A DNA stretch of 64,000 bases from Fragum whitleyi (GCA_948146395.1 OX411559.1:3210501-3274500); one strand, 5' to 3'; positions 11,395 to 23,010 are shown, counted from the first letter of the stretch. The notes: a model not told the origin generated them from the letters alone. Program-made: numbers and translations.

Positions 11395-11512
11395 AGAAAT
11401 GGGTAAAACAGCAAAAAAACCCCAAAAACTTCATGATCCCTTTTCTTGTCTCAAAAATGGGTAAAACAGCAAAAAATCACTTCATGATCCGTTTTCTTGT
11501 CTCTAAACAATC
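11395..11512. repeat. Tandem duplication, ~58-bp unit
   Basis: AAATGGGTAAAACAGCAAAA occurs at about 11397 and 11455. Each copy is followed by CTTCATGATCC(C/G)TTTTCTTGTC. A two-copy local duplication, non-coding. Confidence 0.75.
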
Positions 11513-11547
11513 AATTAGTTTTAGAACCAAGCATTTCTAGGCAATAA

Positions 11548-11690
11548 ATATATGAGCCTGTGCGTGAGATTTTCAACAATTTCAAATATGCGCAAAGCAA
11601 AGACTCTGACCAGCCTGTTTATCCGCACAGTCTGACCAGAGTCTTAACTATGCGTTTAGTAGATAGATTAGGTCTCAAAGTATCTATAGA
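11548..11690. repeat. Dispersed repeat family, copy 1 (second copy at 19690)
   Basis: Aligns by eye with 19690-19835: both contain CAATTTCA, CAAAGCAA, GCACAGTCTGACCA and AGATAAGGTCTCAA-type blocks in the same order. Internal GACTCTGACCAG...CAGTCTGACCAGAGTC can pair. The family is not identified. Confidence 0.6.
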
Positions 11691-12052
11691 CCATCAGGTA
11701 ACTTTTTAACTACAGTATGTGGCTGTCTACACTACTCAATGTTCGCCCCTCACGGACATTTCAAATTGCTGGAAATGTCATGCACAGGCCCATATATGAT
11801 AAACAATGGAGATAACGGACCCAGTGCATTGGGAAGTTCAGAGGGCAAACATGAATAAGGGTAAAAGTGATTTGGAAATAGCGGCCTAGATTCAGAACAG
11901 ACTGCATATTTGTGCACTGCACAAGAGCTACAGAGAGAGGGTATTTTGGATATCAGATCAAAGTATTTCACATAGTTATCAGGGTTCCCACTGACTTTTA
12001 AATTTGGGGGTGAAATCTGTCATTAAGCACAAACCCTTTGCTGTTAGTACTC

Positions 12053-12850
12053 CAGGGTTTTCCTTGACGCAAAAAATGCGCGTCTTTGTCGCAATTTCAA
12101 CTCAAATGACCCGCAAAAAAATTACCTGTGCGACATTTGTGACGCAAGTTTCAAAATACAGCTCTGTGCTATGAACATGTATGATTGGAGATCTTTTTTC
12201 ATAGATTTTCAGTTGGGTTAAAAATTGACATAACTCGCTTGTTAACAAGCGTCAGATACAATAATTCCGTGACCTCTGTAACTAGCCAGGTTTTCCAATA
12301 TTGATGAAATTCTATTTTTAGATAGCTATAGGTACCCGATAAAATATGCAGACGGGTTATCGCGATTTAAACCACCTCAGACCCAATTTCCGGTCGTAAA
12401 ATTAACTGTAAACCAGACACCGGATCTTACATAATGCAACAACAAATAAAAGTGTGTAAACTTCCATCGTCTGCATTTGGGCCATTCTTTCAAAGGAACA
12501 AAAAAATAGAGCTGTTTTAGCGAGTTTGATGATGATTACTATGGTCCATCCACCAAAGAAGTCATTCGTCATTAAATCTGAATTTGTTTAATATTTTTTA
12601 TTTATAGCTTGAATTCTCCGTGGGTTAAAATGTTTTTGACCTGTTCCAAAATAGGAGGAATGAACAACCAAACCCCGAAAAATATGAAATGTATATGGCT
12701 CTGAAGATGTTACAGTCTACTTTATTTTGTTTTTTATATGCTCCCTAAGCTTCTTTAAATTTGTCCCCCAAAATTGGGGAAATGACCCTCAATTCTAAAG
12801 GTATGGGGGTCACAATGACCCCCAAATTCTGAGGCCCAGGGAAAACCCTG
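12053..12850. mobile_element. Longer CAGGG-ended TIR element (798 bp)
   Basis: Begins CAGGGTTTTCCTTGACGC and ends GCCCAGGGAAAACCCTG, sharing the terminal 11 bp of the 155-bp hAT-like copies. The flanks share GTACTC (12047-12052 and 12851-12856), shorter than the 8 bp expected for hAT, so the duplication is degraded or the element is chimeric. The right subterminal part has GTCCCCCAAAATTGGGG and GGGGGTCACAATGACCCCC palindromes like the small copies. The interior, ~600 bp, is non-coding and otherwise unfamiliar. Confidence 0.7.
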
Positions 12851-12856
12851 GTACTC

Positions 12857-13929
12857 ATTGGAATAATCTTGTCGAGACAATTCAAATGAGTACCCACAAA
12901 ATAGGGTTTCATTGAGGATTAAAGATTTTAGACAGGCTTAACCCCCTCTTATTTGTACCTCTGACTGCAGGCTGATCTTAGTCTTCACTGTCTACCACAG
13001 GTTTTTTATTTATGAGCAGCATATTCGGGTCATATTCGGATTTGAAGACATCTTCCTCCAATAGTTTTAATGGGGATGTTTCTGTATTTAATGGAAATAA
13101 TTAAAGCCAAGAAGTTTAAATCATATCTTGCATACCCAAGCTCAGGGAATCCAGGGCTATATCAATCAAAAGAAACTTGTTGTCTAAGAAAGTTTATCTA
13201 AGACCCAAAGTAGCTTAGTTTGGAAGCTGTTGTCGTTTTTTACTGAAAATAGACTGGAAGACTTACAGTATTTCTCCTATAAGACGCTCCAGGGCTTTTT
13301 GATTTGGCTATCAGCGCTATGAAATTAAAGAAAAAATTAAATGTTAGCTGATTCTGTCCTTTAAATACATCTATGGAAATACAGGACACCTTCCACCATA
13401 AATTGCAGCTTTCAAAAGCAAGTAATTGTAAGAGCAGAAGCCAAGATAATATTTTTGTACAAGATAGAAAGTTCCAGACAAATAACAAATTTGTTGCTCT
13501 GCTTCCAATGGAAAAAGCGACTAATTAATCATAATTTACCTTTTCATTAATGAAATAAATAATCCTGTTTTTAATCCTAAAAATTTGTGATGTACGAACG
13601 CACCCGGTACTGGAAACGAAACTTGTGGAAGTGAAAGCAGAACATGTCTGGAGGTAGCTCAGGGTCTCTGAATGTCTTTGGTCTATGGGGTGCGTTTGTA
13701 AGGGAGGGAGCATCTCATTGTTGAAATACCGTACACTTGTGTTTTCAAGGCTGATAACTGTCAAGTTTGGTGAGCAAGGTAATCAATGTATTTTTGCATG
13801 CTAAATCAGTTGGGAACATAATTATTTTCTATCTATAATGATGATTAATTAGTGATGGGCAGATTGATTGATTATAAACAATAATCAGTTAGTTTAGGCT
13901 TTTGATAGTGCTTCCATTCTCAATTCCCA
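12857..13929. other. Spacer, nothing recognised
   Basis: AT-rich, with short open frames on the minus strand (13240-13488 and 13525-13764) that show no domain and no splice context. No repeat could be delimited. Confidence 0.35.
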
Positions 13930-14620
13930 TTTACACTAAAATATTTTAGACAAACCAATGTAAAAATGACAAAAACATTTTTTACTTACACACACAACTT
14001 AATTTACAGTAACAAATTATTATTGGTACACTTCTGGAACACTTCTGAAATATTTGTGGTTGAAAATTATAAATTCATGAGGAGAGCTCTGCCCCACAAC
14101 CCCCTTTACAAATAAAGTTAAATGATTATCACTGAAATATTTTAGACAAACCAGTGTAAAAATTACAAATAATAGAACTTTCAAACACACACACCGGTAT
14201 TTCATTATTATTATTATACTTTTGAAATTGTTAACATTTTTTGTTTTAAAAAAATTATTAATCCATGTCGGGGGCGCTGCCCCCGAACCCCCATGCAAGT
14301 AAAAAGAATTAAATACAAAAGGTAAAATGATTACAATATAATATAGCAATCTTTTGAAATAATTAAATCTTTCAGTAGACAAAATAAACTGGATGCATTG
14401 TTTCTAAAAATTCTCCTCTGTGAACAAAATATTATAGACCAGCAAGATTAAGATAATAGATATAAAAAAAAATAGATGCTGAAGTTGACAAGACATTTCA
14501 GTTATTTATCTCATGGTACATCTGGAAATGTTAACAGTAATAGGTTAGTAGTTTAAAAAAAGATCCCTGTCGGAGCCCTGCCCACAAACCCTGTCAAATC
14601 AAAGATGGACTTGTAACCTA
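13930..14620. repeat. Diverged tandem-like repeats with a G/C-rich palindrome
   Basis: AATATTTTAGACAAACCA occurs at about 13938 and 14132 (194 bp apart) and a degraded version at 14427. Each unit ends with a segment of the form (G)GGGGCGCTGCCCCC(G)AACCCCC, clearest at 14268-14293 and degraded near 14087 and 14571. A 120-codon minus-strand frame here is only the translation of these repeats. The palindrome also appears at 44597 inside a hAT-like element. Confidence 0.6.
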
Positions 14621-14689
14621 GAAAATTATGAAACAGTGAAAATATCATGAGAAATTGAATTAAATGAAGTATTACGCTGCTATCAACAT

Positions 14690-14922
14690 TTTTTCAGTCA
14701 TATTCCAGTGGCCGGAGCACCTAACAATGGACTCCTGGTATTTCTCGCACCAGTAGAACCATCACATCCTTTCCTAGCCTCCAGCTGCTATCTTACATAG
14801 GTCTATGATCAACAACAAAGTAGCGAGAGACAGATAGTCGGAAAGAATGAGTGCCTGTCAGGGATCTTACCCGGGACCTCCAGATTGACAGTCTGACACG
14901 CTACCAACTGCGCTTTGACGGC
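14690..14922 (-). mobile_element. tRNA-derived SINE, minus orientation, with tRNA head
   Basis: Read on the minus strand it starts with a tRNA-like head (14922 down to about 14855). This has the A-box-like AGCGCAGTTGGTAGCG and an anticodon arm whose loop CTGTCAA gives anticodon GTC (Asp-like). The B-box region is mutated (GGGTAAGATCCC instead of GGTTCGATCCC). The body contains CTAGGAAAGGATGTGATGG and ACCAGGAGTCCATTGTTAGG. The AAAC-rich 3' tail is missing, so the copy is truncated at the 14690 end. Confidence 0.85.
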
Positions 14923-15242
14923 TATGTTATTATCATGACAAAAGTGATGGGTGCAAGACATTTAATATTTTTTTCTATGATTGAGAAGTAGATCTAGACA
15001 CTTTTCCCTATTGATCAGGTGGCGCTGCCTCATACCCAAACCCTGTCTCTGGGTACCCCCGGGTAAATTTTTATTGCCAAACTGCTTTTCTTTTGTGGAC
15101 GTGTGATTACAAAAATGCGACTAATGGTTGCCTGTTAATAAGCCTGCCTGGGGACATGAAATTTTTAAATACTAAAAAAAATAAACTAATAACTACAGTT
15201 TCACGATGTATCAGAAGCGTTAATATATGTCAGACTGTATTT

Positions 15243-15347
15243 ACGAGAAGAAAGACAGTTGATATGGGCCGAAAAATCTGAAGACGGCTTCGCGTTCGCT
15301 CGCCGTCTTCAGATTTCTCGACCCATATCAACTGTCTTTCTTCTCGT
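15243..15347. repeat. Large fold-back (two 46-bp arms, 13-base loop)
   Basis: The left arm 15243-15288 and right arm 15302-15347 are near-perfect reverse complements; one or two positions differ around 15270. The outer sequence is ACGAGAAGAAAGACAGTTGA, the inner AATCTGAAGACGGC, the loop TTCGCGTTCGCTC. It would form a very stable hairpin or cruciform. There is no coding content beyond a chance 62-codon frame entering from the left. A second, unrelated-sequence fold-back lies at 58515. Confidence 0.9.
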
Positions 15348-17111
15348 TAAAACAAGGACACAAAGTTTCTTCTTCTCAACAAGAATAGATCAATTACCTT
15401 TAAGAATTTGAGATGTCATCCAATTAACAATTTTAATTCGAGTCGAGAAAATAAAACAATGGCAGGTCCAAAACATGGCGGAACGGTTGTCATGACGTAT
15501 GACGTCATGGAATTTTACCTAATTTTACATAGGCCCTTGGAATTTTGTCGGTAAAAAACTGATATTCCTTAGTATTTAGATTTTTCCCAGATATAAGGAC
15601 CATATGAATCATAGATAAAAATCTCTTCTAACCATTTATGAAATAAATAGAAACTTTTGTTGAATCGTTTTCACGGCGATCAAATCGTTGACTGGGTTAC
15701 TGCCCCTAGATCTATCGATACTAGAGACAGGTATTTTACAAATTTTCGTAAGGTCATGTGACCCGGTAGTGACGTCATTTGATCAACGTTAAATGGAAGC
15801 TAGAAAATCATTAAGCGTTTGGTTGCGGATTTGCGACATGCAGTTGATCGAAAAGCACGATGAATGCAGCGAAAAACAACAAATAATGAGTTGATTGTTT
15901 GTTTTTCTTTCGTATGTTTATGTCGTAAAGAGCATATTTATATAAGCAACAGAATTTCAGTCCTTCCATTTTAAATAATGCCGCTAAATTTCAACGGATA
16001 TCGACATGAATGATGGGAAAATTCTTACGGTTTGTAATAACTTACTTGTCGTGAAAAACACACATCCAATCAGATTGCCGTAAGATTTATACACTACCCG
16101 TTGTCTCTCACAGACATCGGAGTACCAGTTCAATCAAATCGCGGCTATATGCTGCTAAATACTGCAAAGTTGTGGACTTAATCATTCCTTCGATTAATCG
16201 AAGAATAAATTCTTCCATTAATTTTCACTCATTCTTTATGCACTCTAGTGGCTCAAGACTATGGACACAAATTTATTCAAAACACCAAAGATATCTATGC
16301 TCGAATTCCAGACATCCGAATCGGTATTGCCCATTTTTACGGGACAGCTGGATTCCAAACGGACGAAATGGACTAGGATTAGACTGCACATTTGTGCTGA
16401 CAGATCTTAGGATAAAATGTCTGCCTGGGCTCAAGGTGCACTGAGATTTTGTAAAGAAAGGCTTCAGGAGGGTTAAAATAATTATAGTAATGGAAATGGA
16501 AATAATAGAAACTACAAAAGAGGGAAGATATGGATTAATGTTACAATGAATTAGGGGGGGGGGAGGTCAGCATGTGGCTGCTCCGAAACCAAATTGACCC
16601 TCTTATCTCTCCTTAGTTAAAAAATAAGTATACAAAATCCATCACTTAAATCAACCAAGTCTAATATCACTATCTAACTAAGCACATATGGAATGTACGA
16701 GTCAGCAACCAAACAAAGCTATCATTTAATCCCATTATGATATCTAAGGCGCTAGCGCTATTTGAGTGTTTAATAAAAAATAAAAAAATTAAAGAAATCA
16801 CACACCAATAAAACACCTTTGTCCCATGATCAATTACACAGCTGTTCAAGTGATCAGATAAGCAATTATGACAAAAATGATGTTATATAAAAATGAGAAT
16901 GTTTCATGGCTTAATAGATCGAAGGGGACCCTGTTAATCCATATTAATGTCATTAACTTTAATTTAATCTATCAATCTCACATCAATACAAAAATGATAA
17001 AATAAAACATTTACCCAATTTAAAATCCCTCTATAGGAATATCAATGATTTGAACCCACCCTTTTTAAACCTTAATCTAGGAAAGTGAGACAAATAAATA
17101 AGCAATTAACA
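15348..17111. other. Spacer with CRE-like palindromes downstream of the fold-back
   Basis: TATGACGTCATGG at about 15498 and AGTGACGTCATTTG at about 15770 are full TGACGTCA palindromes (consensus CREB/ATF site). No gene follows that I can recognise. A G-run lies near 16553-16564. The 90-codon frame at 16172-16444 has no domain and is not supported as a gene. Confidence 0.45.
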
Positions 17112-17620
17112 ATGCATGTATATGATAATAATGATAATAACAAAAAATGATAATAATGTCATGAAAGGAAAATATTTAGGTTGAAAACCAGTCTGTCTTA
17201 TACGCCGAGAATCCCTTGTTGGGAGGTTCAAATCATTATATGAAGTGGTAATAAGCCAGGCTCAAACATTGCGCATGTAAATAATGATGTATTACAAATA
17301 TTATAAAAATGATAAATAAAGAAATATATGCTGAAAACCAGATTGTCTTATACGCCGAGAATCCCTCTTTTGGGAGCTTCGGTTCATAGTATGGAGTGGT
17401 AATAAGTCAGACTATAGATTCGTGCATGTAAATAATGATGTATAACATATTTCATTTAAATGAATAATAAGGACACATATGCATGAAAATCAAATTGTCT
17501 TATACGCCGAGAATCCCTCTGTTGGGAACTCTGTTAATACATGTAGGTCATGATACAAACATTTAATGTAAATAAAATTTGCCTTTGTTAAAAATGATGT
17601 ATAAAAAAAAGGAAAAAAAT
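17112..17620. repeat. 150-bp tandem repeat with a hyper-conserved 22-base block
   Basis: A 22-base block starting GTCTTATACGCCG and ending AGAATCCCT is identical at 17195, 17345 and 17497 (spacing 150 and 152), while the rest of each unit differs by substitutions and indels. After the block comes TTGGGA, which pairs with TCCC to make a small stem. The remaining unit contains GTGGTAATAAG and GCATGTAAATAATGATGTA. A fourth partial unit precedes (17112-17165). Non-coding. The uneven conservation is unusual for a satellite. Confidence 0.8.
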
Positions 17621-18280
17621 ATTAACACTAACAATAAAAAATAAACAGCTGCTCAATGTTTTTATATTTTTAAGCATCAAAAAAGTATATGTAAAATGAA
17701 ATGGTGGTGGTAATATTATGATTACATATATGTGATATAATTGAAAAAACAAACAAACTAATATTTACTATAAAACAAACAAAAAAGGGGGGATTGAAAT
17801 GAAACACAACTACAAACAAACAAGGGTTTTGAAGTCTAAACTTGTCTAAACTGAATAATTTTGATTGATTTAATATTCTATATTTATTATACATTTTCAT
17901 CTTAAATAAAAAAAAAGAGAGAGAATGAAATCAATGATTGAAGACCTATAAAGCTCCTCAGCATAATGAATGATTTCTTATCATTCATAACACTCCCGTA
18001 ACAACGATTAATTTGGGTACTCACATCGGCTAAACAAGCATAAAGTACCCAATACTTTGGGCCTCAAAATTCCTACTTTGGATGATCTGAACTCATAGCA
18101 TCATTTCTTATCGCAAATTTAACCCTTTTAGAATAACAAATCAATTCTTTTACAGGTTGACGGGTTGCAACCTGGGGTCCATACCATATATGCTTCGAGC
18201 ACGGAGGGACCTTATAAAACTACACACACACACACACACGCGCGTAAGATAAGTAAAACGTTCGTAACCATTGGTTCTAC
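17621..18280. other. Spacer with a CA/CG dinucleotide run
   Basis: No gene. (AC)n followed by GCGCG occupies about 18218-18244. CTTTTACAG at about 18147-18155, followed by GTTGACGGGTTGC, could be read as a splice acceptor, but no coding frame follows it. Confidence 0.4.
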
Positions 18281-18284
18281 AAGA

Positions 18285-18560
18285 TGGAAAAATTCATACA
18301 AGTTCTATACATAGCCTTTTTTTCTTAAAGAACCTACAAGACGCTCACAATTACAATTAAGTCAGTGAAGTCGCGATTTTTCTCTATAAGAATTTCTTTT
18401 GTGAAGTTGTTGATACCATATTTTTGAATTGGCTTGGGCGTTTTTGGATGGTTTGAGGGATAGTTTGGAATGAATGAATGGAGCGCTGAGTGGGCGATTT
18501 AGTATGGTTTTGATTTAGTGATTGTCAATTTCACGATGTAACTAACTGTACCAGTTGATC
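18285..18560 (-). repeat. Old dispersed family A (minus copy)
   Basis: Read on the minus strand it contains GTTAGTTACATCGTGAAATT, AAAACCATACTAAATCGCC, CACTCAGCGCTCCATTCATT and CAAACCATCCAAAAACGCC. The same order of blocks occurs at 52910-53230 (minus), 28235-28360 (minus), 26905-26995, 27245-27375 and 30305-30385 (plus). Homology with the 53-kb copy extends a further ~130 bp, so the full unit exceeds 260 bp. No terminal repeats found; class unknown. Confidence 0.7.
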
Positions 18561-18892
18561 TCTACTGGAACCAACATCTTCTTCAAATACTTATTTGATG
18601 GGGTTCCAAAGGGTCTTTTTTCTCGTGACGGGTCCCATTAAGCATCTCTTGAGGACAAGAATAAACTGAGAGAAATCTAGGTTTGTACGTGTATCTTTTA
18701 TCTTTTGTTAGTTTTCGGTCGATGCATGGTGGGTTTGAAATGTGAATTATTGCGTAATCTGAACCCCAACAATCTCGTATTCAGCTTTTTGTAAAACAAG
18801 CTTTTTTATGAATATAAATTTGAACTTTTGAAATTTAAAAACGGATTATATCTTGTGTTCTGAAACGTGAGGAATTCTTTTTAGCTCACCTG

Positions 18893-19690
18893 AGCACATC
18901 ATGATCAAGGTGAGCTTTAGTAATCATTGAATGCCAATCGTCTGTCGTCCGTCGTTCGTCCTGCGTCGCCAGAAGTCAACAATTTTAGTGTTTACACGCT
19001 AGAAGCCGCAAATATTGTCCTATCTTCATGAAACTCTGTCAAAATGGTTTTCGGGTCTCAAGGATGAACCCCATCGAAAATGGGAAGGATCCGTGCCAAA
19101 GCACGGAAAAGGGGCCTAAGTGACATTTTTCCTGTTTATACTCTAGAGGCCAGAAAATTGGTCCTATCTTCAATAAACTTGGCTAGAATGTTTGTCAGGT
19201 CAAAAGGATTAACCCCATTGAAAATGGGAAGGATCCGTGACATATAACGGGAAAAGGGGCCCAAATGACATTTTTCTTGTTTATGCTCTAGAGGCCACAA
19301 ACATGGTCCAATATTGTTGTATTTAAGTTAGAATGCTTGTCTGGTCACACAGATGGACCAAATTGAAATTTGGAAGGATCCGTGCAATATCACGGGAACA
19401 GGGGCCTTCATGACAATGTTTTGGTTACTCTCTAGAAGCCACAAAATTTGTCCTATCTTCATGAAAATTGGCCAGAATGTTTGTCAGGTCACACATATGG
19501 ACCCAATTGAAATTTGGAAAGATCCGTGTCATATCACGGGAAAAAGGGCCTCAATGACATTTTTCTTGTTTACAGTCTTAGAGGCCTCTAAACATAAAAG
19601 TACAATTATGACTTTGCTTGAAATTTTGATTTGTTAAATGAAACAAAGATACGAAGGTGATCGATATAGGACAACCATGGTCCTCCTGTT
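18893..19690 (-). mobile_element. HINE/pearl-like element, 144-bp core, minus orientation
   Basis: The left edge is a hairpin AGCTCACCTGAGC...GGTGAGCT (18893-18916), followed by a CGTCTGTCGTCCGTCGTTCG microsatellite remnant (18936-18965). Four core units are marked by GGATCCGTG at 19087, 19231, 19376 and (AGATCCGTG) 19520, spacing 144-145, each with TGACATTTTTC and CTCTAGAGGCCACAAA. The right edge ACCATGGTCCTCCTGTTT is the reverse complement of an AACAGGAGGACCAT head, a relative of the AACAAGAG head seen elsewhere. Open frames across the array are repeat translations. Confidence 0.8.
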
Positions 19691-19840
19691 TAATATGTTA
19701 TGATCCTGTGTATGACATTTCGAACAATTTCACGTATACCCAAAGCAACGACTGTGGCTAGCCTATGCATCTGCACAGTCTGACCACGGTCTTTACTTTG
19801 CACTTGGAACGTATAGATAAGGTCTCAATTTGTCTTCAAA
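19691..19840. repeat. Dispersed repeat, copy 2 (see 11548)
   Basis: Shares ATGATCCTGTGTATGA, CAATTTCA, CCCAAAGCAACGACT, GCACAGTCTGACCA and GATAAGGTCTCAA with 11548-11690 in the same order. It abuts the preceding tandem-core element. Confidence 0.6.
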
Positions 19841-21516
19841 ATAAAAGGGAATATTTACATTGTATTGTGTGATTTTACCAGGAAGGAAGCTCAATGTAAG
19901 TCATTCTTACACACCTGAAACTGTTGAACATGTCAGCCATATGACTTTTAAATGAAGTAAATACGATGATTTTATTTTCGTTAATGTGTTTCATTCAGAA
20001 ACGATATACAATTAAACGTTGTAAATCAAAATTCAACGCATTTTGTGTCAACCCCTAATGGAAATGGAAATGTTTGAATTAATCTGAGTAAGCTTTCCAC
20101 AAAATAAGACCGTACTCATAGCAATCGGGAACCCTACGCAATTCTATGAAATAGACCGAGAAAATAATAATATTCAGCTATGGAAGCGCATCGTTTCACA
20201 CGTGAATCACAAGCAAACAGATAATATTGAGTTTAACAAAATCAACCAAATATAAATTAAAATTTGGCGCACTATTATTGTTAACAAAACGCGATTCACT
20301 TCGGTTTTTAAGTTGGAATGCGGGGCAATTCCAACTAAGATTAAACGAAACCGCAAAATTAATACAAGATAATGTCATTTCGGGATTTTTGATAACACAT
20401 ATCACGTGAACAGAATGTGAAAACACTTCGGCCTGTTTTGTATATCTCAACTCTATATAGACATACAGTTTATTTAATCAAAAAGTAATAATGCTGGACA
20501 ATTACAAAACTATCACTTCGTGTATATTATCAATACGCTAATTTATGTTTTAAACGATATTTATCGAAAGTTGCGTAGGAATTTATTAGCATCACATGTT
20601 TCCATTACTATATTTGGAAATCATGTGATAAGTCAAGTCCAATAAGGCCAGCTATTGACAATAGCACAAGCGATTAACGTGATCTGCTTATTTGGTAATG
20701 TCGCTACCTATTTTCGTAGAATTATGTTACATCTTCTTTATGGGGACTATATTCTCTTTCTGAACGACACTATTACACATTTAACTTTTTGCAAATTGTT
20801 ATATTGTATATTTCAGTCTACAGTGACGAAATAAAAATCTTAGGTTTTTGTTAAAATGATGATACACTTTTAAAGTTAATAAATATTTTTGCAACATATT
20901 GTCGTTATTTTCAGTTATATTACAGGTATCTACATGAATGTTTCAATGTCAAAACCCAATATTCATCCAATAAAAACCTGGACACCACATCTTTAATCGA
21001 ATTATCAAACATCTTTGTCCATTTGCATTCCTTCAACTAGTTTAACTTGATTACTTCTTATTCTTGCGCATGAACACTTTGAAGAGCACCATCATACCCT
21101 AAACTCAGAAGTAGAGGAGCATATATTGATTTGATACATGTCACGGCCATAAGTAAACCTTAACTATTAACAGTTTCCACTCTAACTGAACAACCAAGTG
21201 ACCCAAATCTTAAAACTTGACACAAATGTTGTCAATGGCCAAGACAGTGCCCAATTTTGGAGTCATGAAGGTCGAAGTCACAATTGAACTTCGTTCAAAA
21301 ATGTCTTGAGATTCCAACTCATGAAGTAAATTACTTCCCTGCGAAAAAAAACTTTTCATCAAGAACAAAGCGCTTATTGATTAAAAATGTAATAAATAAC
21401 TCAAATGGAGCAGAAGGCATTTGAAAAAAAAAGCATAGAAACTGTTTTGAGTGTATACGTGTCCGCCTGTGCGTCCAATTGTCGGTTGTATGGTCCTTAC
21501 CATTTTCTTCCTTTTT
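19841..21516. other. Spacer, nothing recognised
   Basis: No gene found. Overlapping open frames on both strands at 20196-20450 and 20227-20409 are mutual shadows without a domain. Short palindromic text around 20583-20634 (CACATGTTTCCA / GGAAATCATGTG) is too small to define an element. Confidence 0.4.
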
Positions 21517-22500
21517 AGCTCACCTGACCACAAGGTGCTCAAGGGGAGCTTTTAGGCTCACCCTAACTCCGTCGTCCGTCGTGCGTCGTGTGTCTTACGT
21601 CGTCAACTTTCTAAAAACTTCCCATCTTCCTAAACCATTGGGCCGCTTTCAATACAATTTTGCGAGAATGTTCCCTTAGCCACCCGCTTTAAAAATTGTT
21701 TGCTCATTTCTGATTGGCTTATAAATATGGGCATGGTAGGGCACGGCTTATTTTGAGCCCGAAATCTTTTAACAACATCTCCTCATGAACCACTGAGCCA
21801 ATTTCAATTAAACTTTACTAGATTGTTTCATGGGTGACCTTCTTTAAAAAAATTATTCGCGAAATTTTGATTGGTCCGTAAATATGGGCGTGAAAGGGCG
21901 GGCCTTATTTTGAGCTCGAAATCTTTGAACACTATCTCCTCCTGAACCACTTGGCCCATTTCAATGAAATTTTTACAGATTGTTCTTTGGGTGACCCTTT
22001 TAAAAAATGTTCGTGAAATTTATATTGGCCCATAAATAAAGGTGTGGCAGGGCGCGGCTCATTTTGATCCAAAAATCTTTGAACATAAGCTCCTCCTAAA
22101 CCACAATTTCTGTGAAAGGTTACCAAAATGTTCCTTGGGTGAAAAAAATGTTCACGAAGTTTCGATTTGTCCATTTATATGGGTGTGACAGGGCGGGGCT
22201 TATTTTGAGCCCCAAATCTTTGAATGACATCTCCATCTGAATCACTGATCCGATTTCAATGAAAGTTTTCCAGAATGGTCCTTAGACCCTCTTCAAAAAT
22301 CGTTGGCAGAATTTTGATTAGCCCATAAATGTTGGCGTGGCAGGGCAGGGCTTATTTTAGTCTCCTTAGTAATAAGAGGGGGGGGGGGGTAGGGTCTATT
22401 TTTACTTTTAATTCTTGGGAAAAATCTCCTCTTTAACAATAAGGCAAATTTGAGTAAAACTTTGCCAGCAAGTTTCTAAGTGGGGTTTCACTGGACCAAT
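21517..22500 (-). mobile_element. HINE/pearl-like element, ~153-bp core, minus orientation
   Basis: The left edge is AGCTCACCTGACC...GGTGCTCAAGGGGAGCT (hairpin), then CCGTCGTCCGTCGTGCGTCG (21571-21595). Core units are marked by GGCTTATTTTGAGC-type text at 21745, 21902, 22055, 22197 and 22349 (spacing 157, 153, 142, 152), each with AATATGGGCGTG, ATCTCCTCCTGAACCAC and CCAATTTCAATGAA. A G-run (22379-22391) and a further half unit end it near 22500. No clear AACAAG head is seen. A degraded relative lies at 55850-56100. Confidence 0.75.
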
Positions 22501-22809
22501 AAAATACTGGTGAGCGATTAAGGGCTATTCTGCTACTCTTGATATCATTTTTTTAACCAGATTCAGGATTGTATAGCGATTCAGGGGTTTGAGCGTCTCT
22601 CGTTGTTGAAATACATTGATTTATATACGCCCGTCAAAAGACGAGACGCATTATGTGATCACTTGTGGTGGGCGAGAGGCGTCAGCGTTAGTGGATTGAG
22701 GTCACCGTCTCTTGAAAAGATTCTATCTTATCAGTACGTTCGCTACTTTGACTTTATCGAAGCATAATGTAAGAATCAAGAATCTCGATTGTCGATCGGA
22801 ATGTCTTGA

Positions 22810-23010
22810 AGAAAACGAAGTATAGCGCGGTTTTATTTACCCGAACCTGACCCCTGCTATAAAGGTGATAAATATTTGATTGTTCCTACTCGGCTTTGTA
22901 TGTGCTTTCATAGGAATAAATTAATAGTATTGAATGTAATATATATTTTGTTAAGTGACAAAATGTGTTGGTAATTGTTATTTTACGGCATACGCGCGTG
23001 AATGATGCAA
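22810..23010. repeat. Dispersed family B, copy 1
   Basis: Matches 32085-32290: both have GAAGA..ATAGTGCGGTTTTATT, CCCCTGCTAT, GATTATTCCTACTCGGCTTT-like text, GTGCTTTCATAGGAAT and GGTAATTGTTATTT in order. The family continues at the 32-kb copy into CATTTTTTCCACAGAGGTC, which is also found at 26765. Class unknown. Confidence 0.65.

Noticed and set aside
14020..14382. 120-codon minus-strand open frame with a hydrophobic segment
   Set aside because: It lies wholly in a diverged repeat, and the odd peptides are translations of the GGGGGCGCTGCCCCC motif. No domain, no flanking exon signals.
16172..16444. 90-codon plus-strand frame as a possible exon
   Set aside because: No domain, no convincing splice sites, no similarity that I recognise.
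18147..18175. Splice acceptor-like CTTTTACAG followed by a GC-richer stretch
   Set aside because: No open frame of useful length follows and there is no matching donor-exon pair nearby.
19353..19637. 94-codon frame with an internally repeated peptide (DPIEIWKDPC type)
   Set aside because: It translates two adjacent 144-145-bp core units of a tandem element; the repeat explains the frame.
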